Source: Pseudoalteromonas rubra (GTDB lineage Bacteria; Pseudomonadota; Gammaproteobacteria; Enterobacterales; Alteromonadaceae). From it: 64,000 nt of DNA. The stretch lies in the NCBI RefSeq assembly GCF_000967655.1, contig NZ_JXYA01000010.1:62001-126000 (forward strand). The letters are read 5' to 3'. Each line of letters starts with the position of its first letter. Position 1 is the first letter of the stretch. A program made the position numbers and the translations under genes. Positions 38,067-46,463 of the stretch are shown here, piece after piece. Below the pieces are notes generated by a model. It searched no databases. It was not told the DNA's origin and worked only from the letters and a program-made list of their open reading frames with translations.

Positions 38067-39422
38067 ATGGATATATCAGACACCCGATGGCACGCAAAAA
38101 CGCAAGCCTCACCTGCTAACTCACATCGCTCGAATACGACTACCAGCCAGAGCAGCACACAAAGTACACAGGTGTCAGTTTCTTCACTGGCAGTGAGACT
38201 TAAAGAAGCACAGCAAGCCATTGACGCCGCCCGTTTGACTCAACAACCCTTTACTCAGAACAAAAGTGTGTCAACGTGGCAAGCTCAGAACGAACAAACA
38301 GCGATTGGCTCGGCTAAGTTCGAGTTTGAGCAACTGTCCAAATCTCAGCTGGAGACCATCGCTATGGACCCCAGTAATACCTTTTCAGAGGCAGAAAAGG
38401 TTGCCGCTTATGAACAATGGCATGCGCTTGATCAACGCGCGCTGTCCGAGTTGAAGCGACATTCACTCAAAGATGATAATGCCGCGGCATCTTTTGAAAC
38501 TGCGTTAGACACACATTACCAGGCGTTTTCAGATCTCGCTAAAGCGATGCTCCCCGATAATTACATATCGCAAGCACAGTCACACTTTGAGTCTGCAGTA
38601 CAAGATATGAGCCTGTCTGCGCAAGCAAAGGGTAGTGAATCTGAGCAATACTATGCGCTTATGGTAGCAGACTTGTTTGGCGGCAATGAACCTAAAGTAC
38701 AAAACGGCGCACAAGGTATGTCTTTAAACAACTTAGAGCGCAGCAATTATGAATTTTTGACCCAGCAAGACAGGGATGTACTGGCTGACATGTATCAATA
38801 TGCGGATCAAAATGACATAGACTTTACCTACATTAAAAAACTCGCCAGTGATCTTGGCAACTACAGGCGGCATGACGACGGCAAGTTACTGGGTAATTTC
38901 AATGAAGGGCATTTTAATGCCGACGGCCAAAAGCTGACAGTCGGATTTACACAAAAAGATCAAGCCACAATAGGTCGCCTGACGAACAGTGGTGCCTTGT
39001 CTGACAGTGCCCTGGACAAAGGCTTTGTGTCTTTTATCACGCAGCCCGGTCTAGGCGCGCTCTCTCACCGGGGTAGCTACCAATTTCTGGCACACATGGC
39101 AGAAGTAACGGCGGGTATGCCTGCCAGTGACTCGCCCGCGCAGTTTAAAACTTTCACTGAAGCAAATAGCACCAGCGAGCGCTATGTTATCTCCCACTCT
39201 GAAGAACGCATTTCACTCCCCGAGCCGGATGTCTCATGCAAAAACGGAGTCTGTGAGGTCACTGAAAAAGGCCGTAAAAATGGTGTAACGTTAGCGCAAG
39301 ACAGCCCCGGCTTTGCGCCACCGGCTGAGCTGGACCTCGCTCAATTTGATGCCTTATATCAGCTGAGAAATGACCCAGATACTCAGAAGTCAGCCTGGTT
39401 TGAATGGTTTTTTGACAAGTAA
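38067..39422 (+). CDS. Protein of unknown function (451 aa)
   Basis: 451 residues, no signal peptide or membrane helix. The first 40 residues are Ser/Thr/Gln-rich and unstructured (NTTTSQSSTQSTQVSVSS). Residues 45-260 are helical and rich in Ala, Glu and Gln. Later segments include VSCKNGVCEVTEKGRKNG with two close cysteines, and the end is WFEWFFDK. The composition resembles secreted substrates or surface-associated cytoplasmic proteins, but I do not recognise it. It starts 55 bases after the previous gene, beyond a terminator. Confidence 0.65.
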   Translation: MDISDTRWHAKTQASPANSHRSNTTTSQSSTQSTQVSVSSLAVRLKEAQQAIDAARLTQQPFTQNKSVSTWQAQNEQTAIGSAKFEFEQLSKSQLETIAMDPSNTFSEAEKVAAYEQWHALDQRALSELKRHSLKDDNAAASFETALDTHYQAFSDLAKAMLPDNYISQAQSHFESAVQDMSLSAQAKGSESEQYYALMVADLFGGNEPKVQNGAQGMSLNNLERSNYEFLTQQDRDVLADMYQYADQNDIDFTYIKKLASDLGNYRRHDDGKLLGNFNEGHFNADGQKLTVGFTQKDQATIGRLTNSGALSDSALDKGFVSFITQPGLGALSHRGSYQFLAHMAEVTAGMPASDSPAQFKTFTEANSTSERYVISHSEERISLPEPDVSCKNGVCEVTEKGRKNGVTLAQDSPGFAPPAELDLAQFDALYQLRNDPDTQKSAWFEWFFDK

Positions 39423-39546
39423 TTTAGTGACTTTTGGCGGGCGTTTTTTGGCGAATAAGCTCAAAGGTGGGCTAAAAATCGATAAGTGAAGCTGATATCA
39501 CTGAGTGTCTGCGTGTTTCGGACGTACCAGGTGCTAAGTCTAGTTG

Positions 39547-39867
39547 CTAAGGCTGTGACTGAAATGACTGCCTTTCTTTAAGGTATAGATACAGTGGCAG
39601 CCCAAACGATACGCCGACGAACAAAGTCCCCAACACAGCAAAATACCGGTGCTTCACTTTGTGCCTTTCGCCATCCACTAAGATAAAACCTAATAAAGCA
39701 ATCGCCGCAACCAAAACATCAAGCCAAGCAAATACACTAATTGGGTTTGCCGCCGCTTCACTAAAAAAAAGACCAATATCCAGGCCATTGGTTGCTACCC
39801 AAGGAACAAGCGCGCCATAAGGTAGCAAAATTCCTAGCACGGCCAGAACCAGATAAAACCTTACCAT
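39547..39867 (-). CDS. DUF2834-like small membrane protein
   Basis: 106 residues with three membrane helices. FYLVLAVLGILLPYGALVPWV and VGVSFGLPLYLYLKER at the C-terminus match the pattern I associate with the DUF2834 family. Function unknown in the family. Stands alone. Confidence 0.72.
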   Translation of the reverse strand: MVRFYLVLAVLGILLPYGALVPWVATNGLDIGLFFSEAAANPISVFAWLDVLVAAIALLGFILVDGERHKVKHRYFAVLGTLFVGVSFGLPLYLYLKERQSFQSQP

Positions 39868-39972
39868 TTAGTCACCCTTGACTGGCGCAAAATAGCAGGC
39901 TGAAGTTAGCGGCGAAGAAGCGCAAGCCTGCTGTTTTTTGTCATTTAGTTAAAGTGCTTTTTAGATTGAAAA

Positions 39973-40287
39973 TCACTCAATGGTTGTATTATTTAAAGAG
40001 TAGTTCCAGACTTTGTAAAAATAAAAAGCGTAACCTAACCCAAGAGTAATTATGGATATGATAATCCATAAGATTACATGGCCTATATTTCCAAAGATAT
40101 CAGTATAGCATACCATTTGCCTTGGGTTTCCGTTGTCATCAATGACTTTTGAACGATTAATTATAAATTTAGAGAATGAGTACGGGAAAAAGAAAGCACC
40201 AATACCAAATGTTATTAATATTAAAATAAACCAAAGTATTAAATGACCTAGAATATCTAATGTCCCTACATCTGCCTGAATTCTCAT
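39973..40287 (-). CDS. Small membrane protein of unknown function (104 aa)
   Basis: 104 residues from the ATG at 40287, with GGAG five bases upstream. It has two hydrophobic segments of repeated design (LGHLILWFILILITFGIGAFF and IGHVILWIIISIITLGLGYAF), each followed by an aromatic-rich segment, so the protein is an internal duplication. Similar two-repeat proteins are annotated as DUF898- or DUF6693-like, but I am not sure. Confidence 0.65.
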   Translation of the reverse strand: MRIQADVGTLDILGHLILWFILILITFGIGAFFFPYSFSKFIINRSKVIDDNGNPRQMVCYTDIFGNIGHVILWIIISIITLGLGYAFYFYKVWNYSLNNTTIE

Positions 40288-40753
40288 TTTTACTCCTTTT
40301 TCTATTTTTGCCAAACACTTCAGTATTTATGCTTGAACATTACACATAATCTCCTGTTGATCTGGGCCTTTGCCTGTACGCCGTATCCGGCTGGTGTGAT
40401 TTATACTAAGGGGATTGGTTTTTGATGAGTAACTTTTGTTTTGAATCGTTTGTGACTTAATCCGTTACAACGTGACTCATTCCCTGCCTGAACAACGTTA
40501 TCTATGCGTATCATTAGACCCTCTTTTTTCCTGTTTAGCAAGGGGTCTTGATTTAGGAACAGCATGACTATCTCTCCCTTACACATTGCATTGACAAGAT
40601 GGTCGCACCGCTATATCCATTTGCCAGACAACCATAGTGGCGTAGTCTTATAAATCCTTTTGGTAGCGCATGTGAAAAATAACGCAGGATAATACCTTTT
40701 GACTACATTTCCCGGATGACGGAGTGGTTTGTGTGATTTGGTGGAGTGGTTTG
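40288..40753. other. Gene-free stretch
   Basis: About 465 bases with only short open frames (such as 40401-40586 minus) that have no ribosome-binding site or recognisable product. A partial unit of the repeat that follows (CCGGATGACGGAGTGGTTTGTGTG) lies near 40712. Confidence 0.45.
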
Positions 40754-40970
40754 TGTGAATTGGTGGCGTTGTTCGTCAGATTTGTTCGAAACAAGGCACT
40801 TCTGGGTGGTGTTTAAGTAGATCCCGGCTCGCAAGCGTCCGGGATGACCGGGTTGTTTGGACGTGAAGGGGTTGTTTGTGAATTGGTGGCGTTGTTCGTC
40901 AGATTTGTTCGAAACAAGGCACGTCTGGGTGGTGTTTAAGTAGATCCCGGCTCGCAAGCGTCCGGGATGA
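40754..40970. repeat. Two copies of a 94-bp intergenic repeat
   Basis: Copies at 40754-40847 and 40877-40970 differ at one base (CACTTCTGGG, CACGTCTGGG). Each ends in ATCCCGGCTCGCAAGCGTCCGGGAT, a small hairpin (TCCCGG/CCGGGA), the design of dispersed REP-like elements of marine gammaproteobacteria. An open frame across them is an artefact of the repetition. Confidence 0.85.
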
Positions 40971-41036
40971 AGATAGAAACTATCAGCCTTACATGTCGAA
41001 CCACTCCAATCTTGTGAGTAAATAATGACTCAGCGA

Positions 41037-42305
41037 TTAGTTAACCTGGCTATCCCCGTCAGGAAACTTCAAACAAAACACACTACCCGCTTCTGAGCTG
41101 GAAACACTCAGTTCAATATCCAGTTTTTCACACAAGCGCTTAACCATAGACAGGCCCATGCCCATTCCTTTGCTGTCGGGGCCTTTTGCCCCTGGCTCAA
41201 ACAGGGTCTTTAGCTGCTGCTTCGCAATCCCCTGCCCCGTATCCGCAACCATAAGGGTTTGTGTGCTGGCGCTGATAGTCACCACCCCACTGTGGATATG
41301 GGTAAATGCGTTACCGACCAGGTTATTTAGTAGTAGTTGCAGGGCACTCGGTGCAATGGGCAGCGTGACGGAGGTTGCGACTTCCACCTCTACATCAATG
41401 TCTTTATCGGCGATTTTCTCAGCCTGATTTAAGATCACCAGCTCCACCACCGGCAGCACGCGGGTCTGTGCTGTGGTTAAGGTTTCTTCTCTGGCCAAAG
41501 CCAGCAGCACCTCAAGGCTTTGCGTGATTTGATGCTGGGCATCTGCTATCCGGCCCACCAGCTCGGCTTGTTTGTCATCCAGCGGTGTTTGTTTAAGTAA
41601 AGTGAGCGAGCTTTGTGTTATCGCAACGGGCGTTCTTAATTCATGAGAAACGTCGCGGGTAAATGCCTGCTCTCGATTGATAAAACGTCGTATTCTTGCC
41701 AGTGCCTGCTCCAGCGTTTTAGCAAATGCGCCAATTTCATCATTGACAAATTGCCCCGAAAAATTCTGTGGCAACCGCTCAACCGGCGCATCTTCTACTA
41801 TTTTAACTAAAGTATCCAAAGGCTTAACCAGGCGTTTTGCCATCATTAAAGAGACAAAAGCCAGCACCAGCGCCACAACCAGCACACCACCAAACAAGAT
41901 CAGTATAAATGTCAGCATACCGCCTTTAATCTTGCGCACCACCAGCTGCTCGCTCACCTCGGCCACTAAGTAACCGTTTGGTATTTTCTTAAGGTGATAA
42001 TGGGCCTCGCCTTCGCCGCTAAATTCAATACGGTTTGGCTCTTGCGCAAGCACGTCCTGTACAGCCTTTGGCAAGTCCGTTAGCTTGGGATAATACTGAA
42101 TGAACGCCAGCCTGGATTTGGCTTGCTCGCCTGCTGCAAGTTGCGTGGCAATAGTTTGAGCTTCATCGTTCAGCAAAGCGATAAAAAAGCGGTCTTCAAT
42201 GCTATAAGCAAACAAAAAGCTCGCTGCACCAAACAAGGCGCTAATGAACAGCGCAATCCCCACAAAAAAAACCAGGATCCGATTGCGTAACTGAGTGGCT
42301 TTCAC
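41037..42305 (-). CDS. Sensor histidine kinase
   Basis: 422 residues. Two membrane helices (about 10-32 and 130-155) bracket a 95-residue periplasmic sensor; a HAMP segment follows (VSLMMAKRLVKPLDTLVKIVE). The dimerisation/phosphorylation helix has VSHELRTPVAITQSSLTLL with the phospho-accepting histidine, and the ATPase domain has LLNNLVGNAFTH, VADTGQGIAKQ and KGMGMGLSMVKRL. It lies 7 bases after its response regulator. The QseC/PhoQ-like layout does not identify the signal. Confidence 0.93.
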   Translation of the reverse strand: MKATQLRNRILVFFVGIALFISALFGAASFLFAYSIEDRFFIALLNDEAQTIATQLAAGEQAKSRLAFIQYYPKLTDLPKAVQDVLAQEPNRIEFSGEGEAHYHLKKIPNGYLVAEVSEQLVVRKIKGGMLTFILILFGGVLVVALVLAFVSLMMAKRLVKPLDTLVKIVEDAPVERLPQNFSGQFVNDEIGAFAKTLEQALARIRRFINREQAFTRDVSHELRTPVAITQSSLTLLKQTPLDDKQAELVGRIADAQHQITQSLEVLLALAREETLTTAQTRVLPVVELVILNQAEKIADKDIDVEVEVATSVTLPIAPSALQLLLNNLVGNAFTHIHSGVVTISASTQTLMVADTGQGIAKQQLKTLFEPGAKGPDSKGMGMGLSMVKRLCEKLDIELSVSSSEAGSVFCLKFPDGDSQVN

Positions 42306-42312
42306 AGGTCGC

Positions 42313-43008
42313 TTATCCTTCTATATCAAGCGCAAAACCGATGCCATGAATGGTTTTGATGATCGGACTGACAAACGGCTTATCAATGGCCTTACGAAGT
42401 TGATAGATGTGGGAGCGCAGTGCATCGGAATCGGTCGGTTCATCACCCCAAATACGGTCACACAACTCACTGCGACTGAGCGCCCTTGGGTGGTGCTCCA
42501 TCAGCAAGCGCAGAATTTTAAACGGGATTGGTTGTAACGTAACGGGGGTTTCGGCACGCTCAACTTGCTGAGTCTGACTATTAAGCGACAGAGCCTGTTC
42601 CCCCTCCCCCAAGCGTAGTGTGTGCTCACTGTTAAGCAGGTGCCTTCTGGCCAGGGCATTGCAACGCACCCACAGCTCTTCGAGCGCAAATGGTTTAGTC
42701 AGGTAATCGTCTGCACCAAGAGAAAAACCGCTGAGCTTGTCGTCCAGTGTATCGCGGGCTGTCAGCATGATGATGGGAATATGGCGATTGGCATCTGTAC
42801 GTAATTGCCGACAGACAGCCAATCCATCCATTTTGGGTAGCATCACATCTAGGACCACACAATCGTAAAATTGTTCCAGCGCCAGTTTCGCTCCCAGCTC
42901 TCCAGTGTGTGCAAAGTCCACCACAGCACCCTGTGATTCAAAATATTCGCCGATGTTACGGCTCAGATCCTGATTATCTTCAATGAGCAGTACTTTTATT
43001 TGTGCCAT
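42313..43008 (-). CDS. OmpR-family response regulator
   Basis: 231 residues from the ATG at 43008; MAQIKVLLIEDNQ is the normal receiver start, and an ATG at 43032 would add eight residues. The receiver has acidic residues in IEDNQ, the phosphorylated Asp in VLDVMLPKMDG and the conserved Lys in LTKPF. The winged helix includes LTPIPFKILRLL-like (LQPIPFKILRLLMEHHP) and DSDALRSHIYQLRKAI. It partners the kinase just downstream. Confidence 0.93.
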   Translation of the reverse strand: MAQIKVLLIEDNQDLSRNIGEYFESQGAVVDFAHTGELGAKLALEQFYDCVVLDVMLPKMDGLAVCRQLRTDANRHIPIIMLTARDTLDDKLSGFSLGADDYLTKPFALEELWVRCNALARRHLLNSEHTLRLGEGEQALSLNSQTQQVERAETPVTLQPIPFKILRLLMEHHPRALSRSELCDRIWGDEPTDSDALRSHIYQLRKAIDKPFVSPIIKTIHGIGFALDIEG

Positions 43009-43080
43009 CCCGGCCACCATACTAATAAACAAGTGACTATAGACTAGTGCAAGGTTCGTGAAAACAATGTGAAATACACT

Positions 43081-43500
43081 TCAGTGGGTGTGCAACCAGC
43101 GGCGAACATAATCTAACGATAAATACGCGTGTTTTAATTGCAGCCAGGAGTCACGTGACTGCTGCCAGTGCCATTGCTCATCGGCTATTTTCCTAAGGGA
43201 ACAGCTATCCTGTGCGCGACTATAAAACAGCAGATCTTCGGCGGCAGTTAACTTTGGCAGTGTGTCGGCCTGCATCGTCATGGTATGTTCGATTTGCGTA
43301 CGCAGATTAAGAATTAGGGCAATGATTTTGCTTGTTGGTGGTTGGCTGTCCAGTAGTGTCAGCAGCGATTGTTCTTTGCTTAAGGCAGGCACCGCATTGA
43401 GCTCAGTAAACACGCTACTGAGTGTCTCGGTCAGCACCTGTCTTTGGCCCTGAGGCAGCGTACAAAACCAGCTGGTCAGTTGTTGAAGTGGCGGCGCCAT
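43081..43500 (-). CDS. Protein of unknown function (139 aa)
   Basis: 139 residues, all helical, no signal peptide, with several Trp and Gln (DEQWHWQQSRDSWLQLKHAY). The second of two adjacent ATGs (43500) is chosen because AGGAG lies at proper distance. It precedes the two-component genes by 72 bases on the same strand. No family recognised. Confidence 0.6.
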   Translation of the reverse strand: MAPPLQQLTSWFCTLPQGQRQVLTETLSSVFTELNAVPALSKEQSLLTLLDSQPPTSKIIALILNLRTQIEHTMTMQADTLPKLTAAEDLLFYSRAQDSCSLRKIADEQWHWQQSRDSWLQLKHAYLSLDYVRRWLHTH

Positions 43501-43503
43501 CAT

Positions 43504-44020
43504 ATCTCCTGGTTAGTCCTTTTATTGGTCGCCAGTTTATCATGCCCTGCTTATTTCGTAAAAATCGCGATTGTTATGTGGGTAAAAAACCTCGCCTTGC
43601 TCATCCATTTTGCTTTACAACAAATCAAGCGAATATTGGCTTTTGTAAACATAAAAAGCGGTTACGGCCTCAAAATAATATGCGGATTGTGACGTAGGCA
43701 GGCAAATTATAGAAATTGGCCCACCAGCACGGGTATAAAACTAGATTAGGTGCTGAGAAGCACTAAACCAGGACAAAATACGAAGAGATCATATCAATTT
43801 GCTTAATTAAGTGTTCTATTTTGAGGCAAGAAAATAGGGTCGATAACTAGGCAAAAATTTGGACATTTAGTTGCTCTAAATGAGAAATTTTTAACGCCGT
43901 TAGCGTCATATTTGCTCCTTCAAATTGAACAAGTATTAAGTGAAATTGATATTAAGCACGACTGGCTGAGCGACGCCTGCCCAGCGGGCTTTTGGTTAAA
44001 AAGCCAGTTTTTTTGATTGA
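43504..44020. other. Gene-free stretch of about 500 bases
   Basis: Between two minus-strand genes. Open frames near 43422-43697 lack ribosome-binding sites. The part 43950-44010 contains CCAGCGGGCTTTTGGTTAAAAAGCCAG, a small hairpin with T-run that may terminate the downstream side of the winged-helix gene. Confidence 0.4.
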
Positions 44021-44431
44021 TCACTGTCCTTTGCATGGCACAGCCTGATGAAACCACTTAGCTATCCAACGGAACGGGTTTGGTCTGGGATCCAGTTCAA
44101 CCATCAGGTTAAAACTGTAGCCCTTGCGGTAATGCGTTCTGATCACGTCAACCCCAAGTTTGTGTTTGGAAACACAGCGCCTTAACTCGGACACAGCCCG
44201 ATTTATAGCATTGTTGTCGACATACTCTTGTTGCCAGATCTCCCGGCACAATTCATCCCGGCCAATCACCCTATCTCTATGACAGATAAAATATTCTAAT
44301 AAGTCATAGATAAGAGGCTCAAGGCGCACGCTTTCACCACAATATGTTAACAACCTTTTCCTTTTGTGAAGCTCATAGGGCCCAAATACTGCACGGCTAA
44401 AGTCAGCATCATATTTATCATTTAACTTCAT
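44021..44431 (-). CDS. Winged-helix (OmpR/ToxR-type) DNA-binding protein without receiver or sensor
   Basis: 136 residues from the ATG at 44431. Residues 15-105 form an OmpR-type winged helix: VRLEPLIYDLLEYFICHRDRVIGRDEL, then NNAINRAVSELRRCVSKHKLG and the wing in THYRKGYSF. After it come only 30 residues, with no clear membrane helix and no receiver domain. It resembles the DNA-binding part of CadC/ToxR proteins but lacks the rest, so it may be a cytoplasmic regulator or a truncated gene. Confidence 0.75.
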   Translation of the reverse strand: MKLNDKYDADFSRAVFGPYELHKRKRLLTYCGESVRLEPLIYDLLEYFICHRDRVIGRDELCREIWQQEYVDNNAINRAVSELRRCVSKHKLGVDVIRTHYRKGYSFNLMVELDPRPNPFRWIAKWFHQAVPCKGQ

Positions 44432-44743
44432 AATGATAGACACACTTCCTTTGACGTTTTGAGTTATCAAGCACATTTAGTGTAGCGTCTGACTGGGGTT
44501 TTTGAAATCCGATTTGCGATGAAAGCACATGACTTTTGTTAATAGAAAAATTATTGAGTTGTCCGTGCTTGAGTGCAAGGAATTATTCACATTGAACAAC
44601 TAGAACACAAATATAAAACAAAAATGATACATCTGAGGGTATCAGATTGCTCTGGGCAAATTATTCCCCACCTTTTATACCGTTATTGGTTACAATGGAC
44701 ATAAAACAACCACTCATTCAGCTATTAGTAAATTTCATAATTA
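44432..44743. other. Gene-free stretch
   Basis: AT-rich; upstream region of the winged-helix gene and downstream region of the DJ-1-like gene, both on the minus strand. No further feature seen. Confidence 0.4.
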
Positions 44744-44779
44744 TTGCGGTTGGGGCAAACCTCACCCCAGTTACCGCAA
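44744..44779 (-). terminator. Probable terminator of the DJ-1-like gene
   Basis: TTGCGGT-AAC-TGGGG pairs with CCCCA-ACCGCAA (12 bp with a three-base bulge) on the minus strand after the stop; the following bases are AT-rich. Confidence 0.5.
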
Positions 44780-44800
44780 TATACTTCACTGAATAACGCG

Positions 44801-45922
44801 TTACAGCGTGGCAAGCATGGCCTTAATTTTGGCATTGTCGGGGTAGGCCTTTTGAGCGCGTAATAGGCTGGATTTTGCCTCAGCCTGATTATTTTGCCGA
44901 ACATGGGCCTTAGCAATCGTCAGCTCAATCATAGGATGGTTAAACTGCGACTGTACAAAGGTCATCAGCTCTATGGCATGGTGCAGCTGCAATTGAGTGG
45001 TAGCAAACTTGGCTTGATACACTCCCAGCATGGCCAGCATCTGGACATCATAAGTGTCTGGCGACTTGTTGAATTGTGCCACAGCGGCCGCTTTGTCTCT
45101 AAATAGCAGCTCGGCCAGTTTTACGCTTTGATCGTCCTTATAAACGGGCTCACTGACCTCCTCTATACCCAAGGCACGCACCATAGCAACCGCCGTATCT
45201 GCGGTTGAAAAGGGATTCTGGCCGGTGATCAGGCGACCGTCAATGGTGACCTGGTTGAGCATTAAGCCATCTTGCTCAAATAAACCGCCACGCTCCTTGA
45301 GCTTATCCTCCAGTAAAAACTCAAACTGTGGACGCCATTTTTTACCAAACGCGGTTTCTTCGAGATTGGTAAAGCCATTTACTCTTCGGCCATCGACCAG
45401 GTAGTCGCCGTTGCTCAGTTTCACGTCAACCAGTGCCGCCGGGCCGTGGCACACGGCACCAACCACGCCCTGCTGCTCATAAATTTCCCGGATCAGGCGC
45501 TGCAACTCGTTATCCTGGTGCAAGTCAAACATGGGTCCTTTGCCCCCCACAATGAATACCCCGTCGAATGATTGCCCATTAAGACTGGCAAGCTTAACGG
45601 TATCAGACAGCGCGCTCATCGCCTGCTGGTCGTTTAGAAACGCCTGGTTGTAGGACTTATCCTTGTTGTACTCATCAGCCAGTGGCTGGCCACCCGCCGG
45701 CGAGGCCAGCGTGACCTGAATGCCATTGTTACTGAATACCTGGTAGGCTTTACTCAGCTCATCAAATTCAAAACCAGGCTGAGTGGTTTTGCCATCAACC
45801 TGCTTACCATAACTACTTAACACCATGAGTACATGTGGCTCGTCTGCGGCAATGGCCGAATTAATAGCACCTGCGCTTACCAGCGACCATAAAGATGTAA
45901 CTATCAGTGGTCTTTTCATCAT
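44801..45922 (-). CDS. Exported DJ-1/PfpI-family protein with C-terminal helical repeats
   Basis: 373 residues; signal peptide to SAIAA. Residues 27-235 are a DJ-1/PfpI (class I glutamine amidotransferase-like) domain: VLMVLSSYG, GVFIVGGKGPMFDL and the nucleophile elbow GAVCHGPAAL with the reactive cysteine, as in Hsp31-type glyoxalases and chaperones. Residues 265-373 are helical, TPR-like (LAMLGVYQAKFATTQLQLHHAIELM, ARAQKAYPDN-like ending). Both the signal peptide and the added repeats are unusual for the family, whose members are mostly cytoplasmic. GGAG precedes the ATG. Confidence 0.85.
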   Translation of the reverse strand: MMKRPLIVTSLWSLVSAGAINSAIAADEPHVLMVLSSYGKQVDGKTTQPGFEFDELSKAYQVFSNNGIQVTLASPAGGQPLADEYNKDKSYNQAFLNDQQAMSALSDTVKLASLNGQSFDGVFIVGGKGPMFDLHQDNELQRLIREIYEQQGVVGAVCHGPAALVDVKLSNGDYLVDGRRVNGFTNLEETAFGKKWRPQFEFLLEDKLKERGGLFEQDGLMLNQVTIDGRLITGQNPFSTADTAVAMVRALGIEEVSEPVYKDDQSVKLAELLFRDKAAAVAQFNKSPDTYDVQMLAMLGVYQAKFATTQLQLHHAIELMTFVQSQFNHPMIELTIAKAHVRQNNQAEAKSSLLRAQKAYPDNAKIKAMLATL

Positions 45923-46002
45923 TGAGTCTCCTTTGTTTGGACAGACTCAGCGTATCCCTGCTACTGTGAAGCCACCGTGAAATTAGTCACTCATCAACAT
46001 TG

Positions 46003-46452
46003 ATGCACCATCAAATCGACAACGCGCTTTGGCAGCAATATCAGCAGGTTTGGTTTCGGCCTTACGGAGCGCTGCCAGCAACACTTTACGGCGCAATTAT
46101 CAGCTTGTGGAACCCCAACGGCGCAAAACAAACGCAGGCCAAAAACCGCCGTTTCCAGCACCTGATGTACCAGGCAATCAAGCGCAGGGGCTATCAGATG
46201 CATGCCATGTGGGGGGCCAATGCCAGTCTGGATTATCGTGAATTCAGTGTCCTGATACTCTGTTCCGAGCGCACCGCCGCGCGCCTGGCTGCTTTGTGCG
46301 CCCAGAAGGCCTACTATTTTGTGGATGATAAACAAGTCTGGTTGTGTAACACGTATAACCCTCAACAGCGTGTGCAACTTGGCACATCCTTCAGAGCCCG
46401 TCTAACCTATGATGCGCTACCTAACCACAATCACGCGATTGTGAGTCGCTGA
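46003..46452 (+). CDS. DUF3293-like protein
   Basis: 149 residues, cytoplasmic. ISLWNPNGAKQTQAKNRRF near the N-terminus, YQMHAMWGANASLDYREFSVLI in the middle and AQKAYYFVDD near the end match the pattern I associate with DUF3293. Function unknown. The ATG at 46003 is preferred to the TTG just before it. Convergent with the GGDEF-EAL gene, 11 bases away. Confidence 0.65.
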   Translation: MHHQIDNALWQQYQQVWFRPYGALPATLYGAIISLWNPNGAKQTQAKNRRFQHLMYQAIKRRGYQMHAMWGANASLDYREFSVLILCSERTAARLAALCAQKAYYFVDDKQVWLCNTYNPQQRVQLGTSFRARLTYDALPNHNHAIVSR

Positions 46453-46463
46453 GCCTGGCGCCA

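Noticed and set aside
40703..40957. 84-aa minus-strand open frame with an internal repeat
   Set aside because: The peptide repetition is only the 94-bp DNA repeat translated; no ribosome-binding site and no protein-like composition.
40754..40970. CRISPR array
   Set aside because: Only two long units, no regular short spacers and no cas genes.
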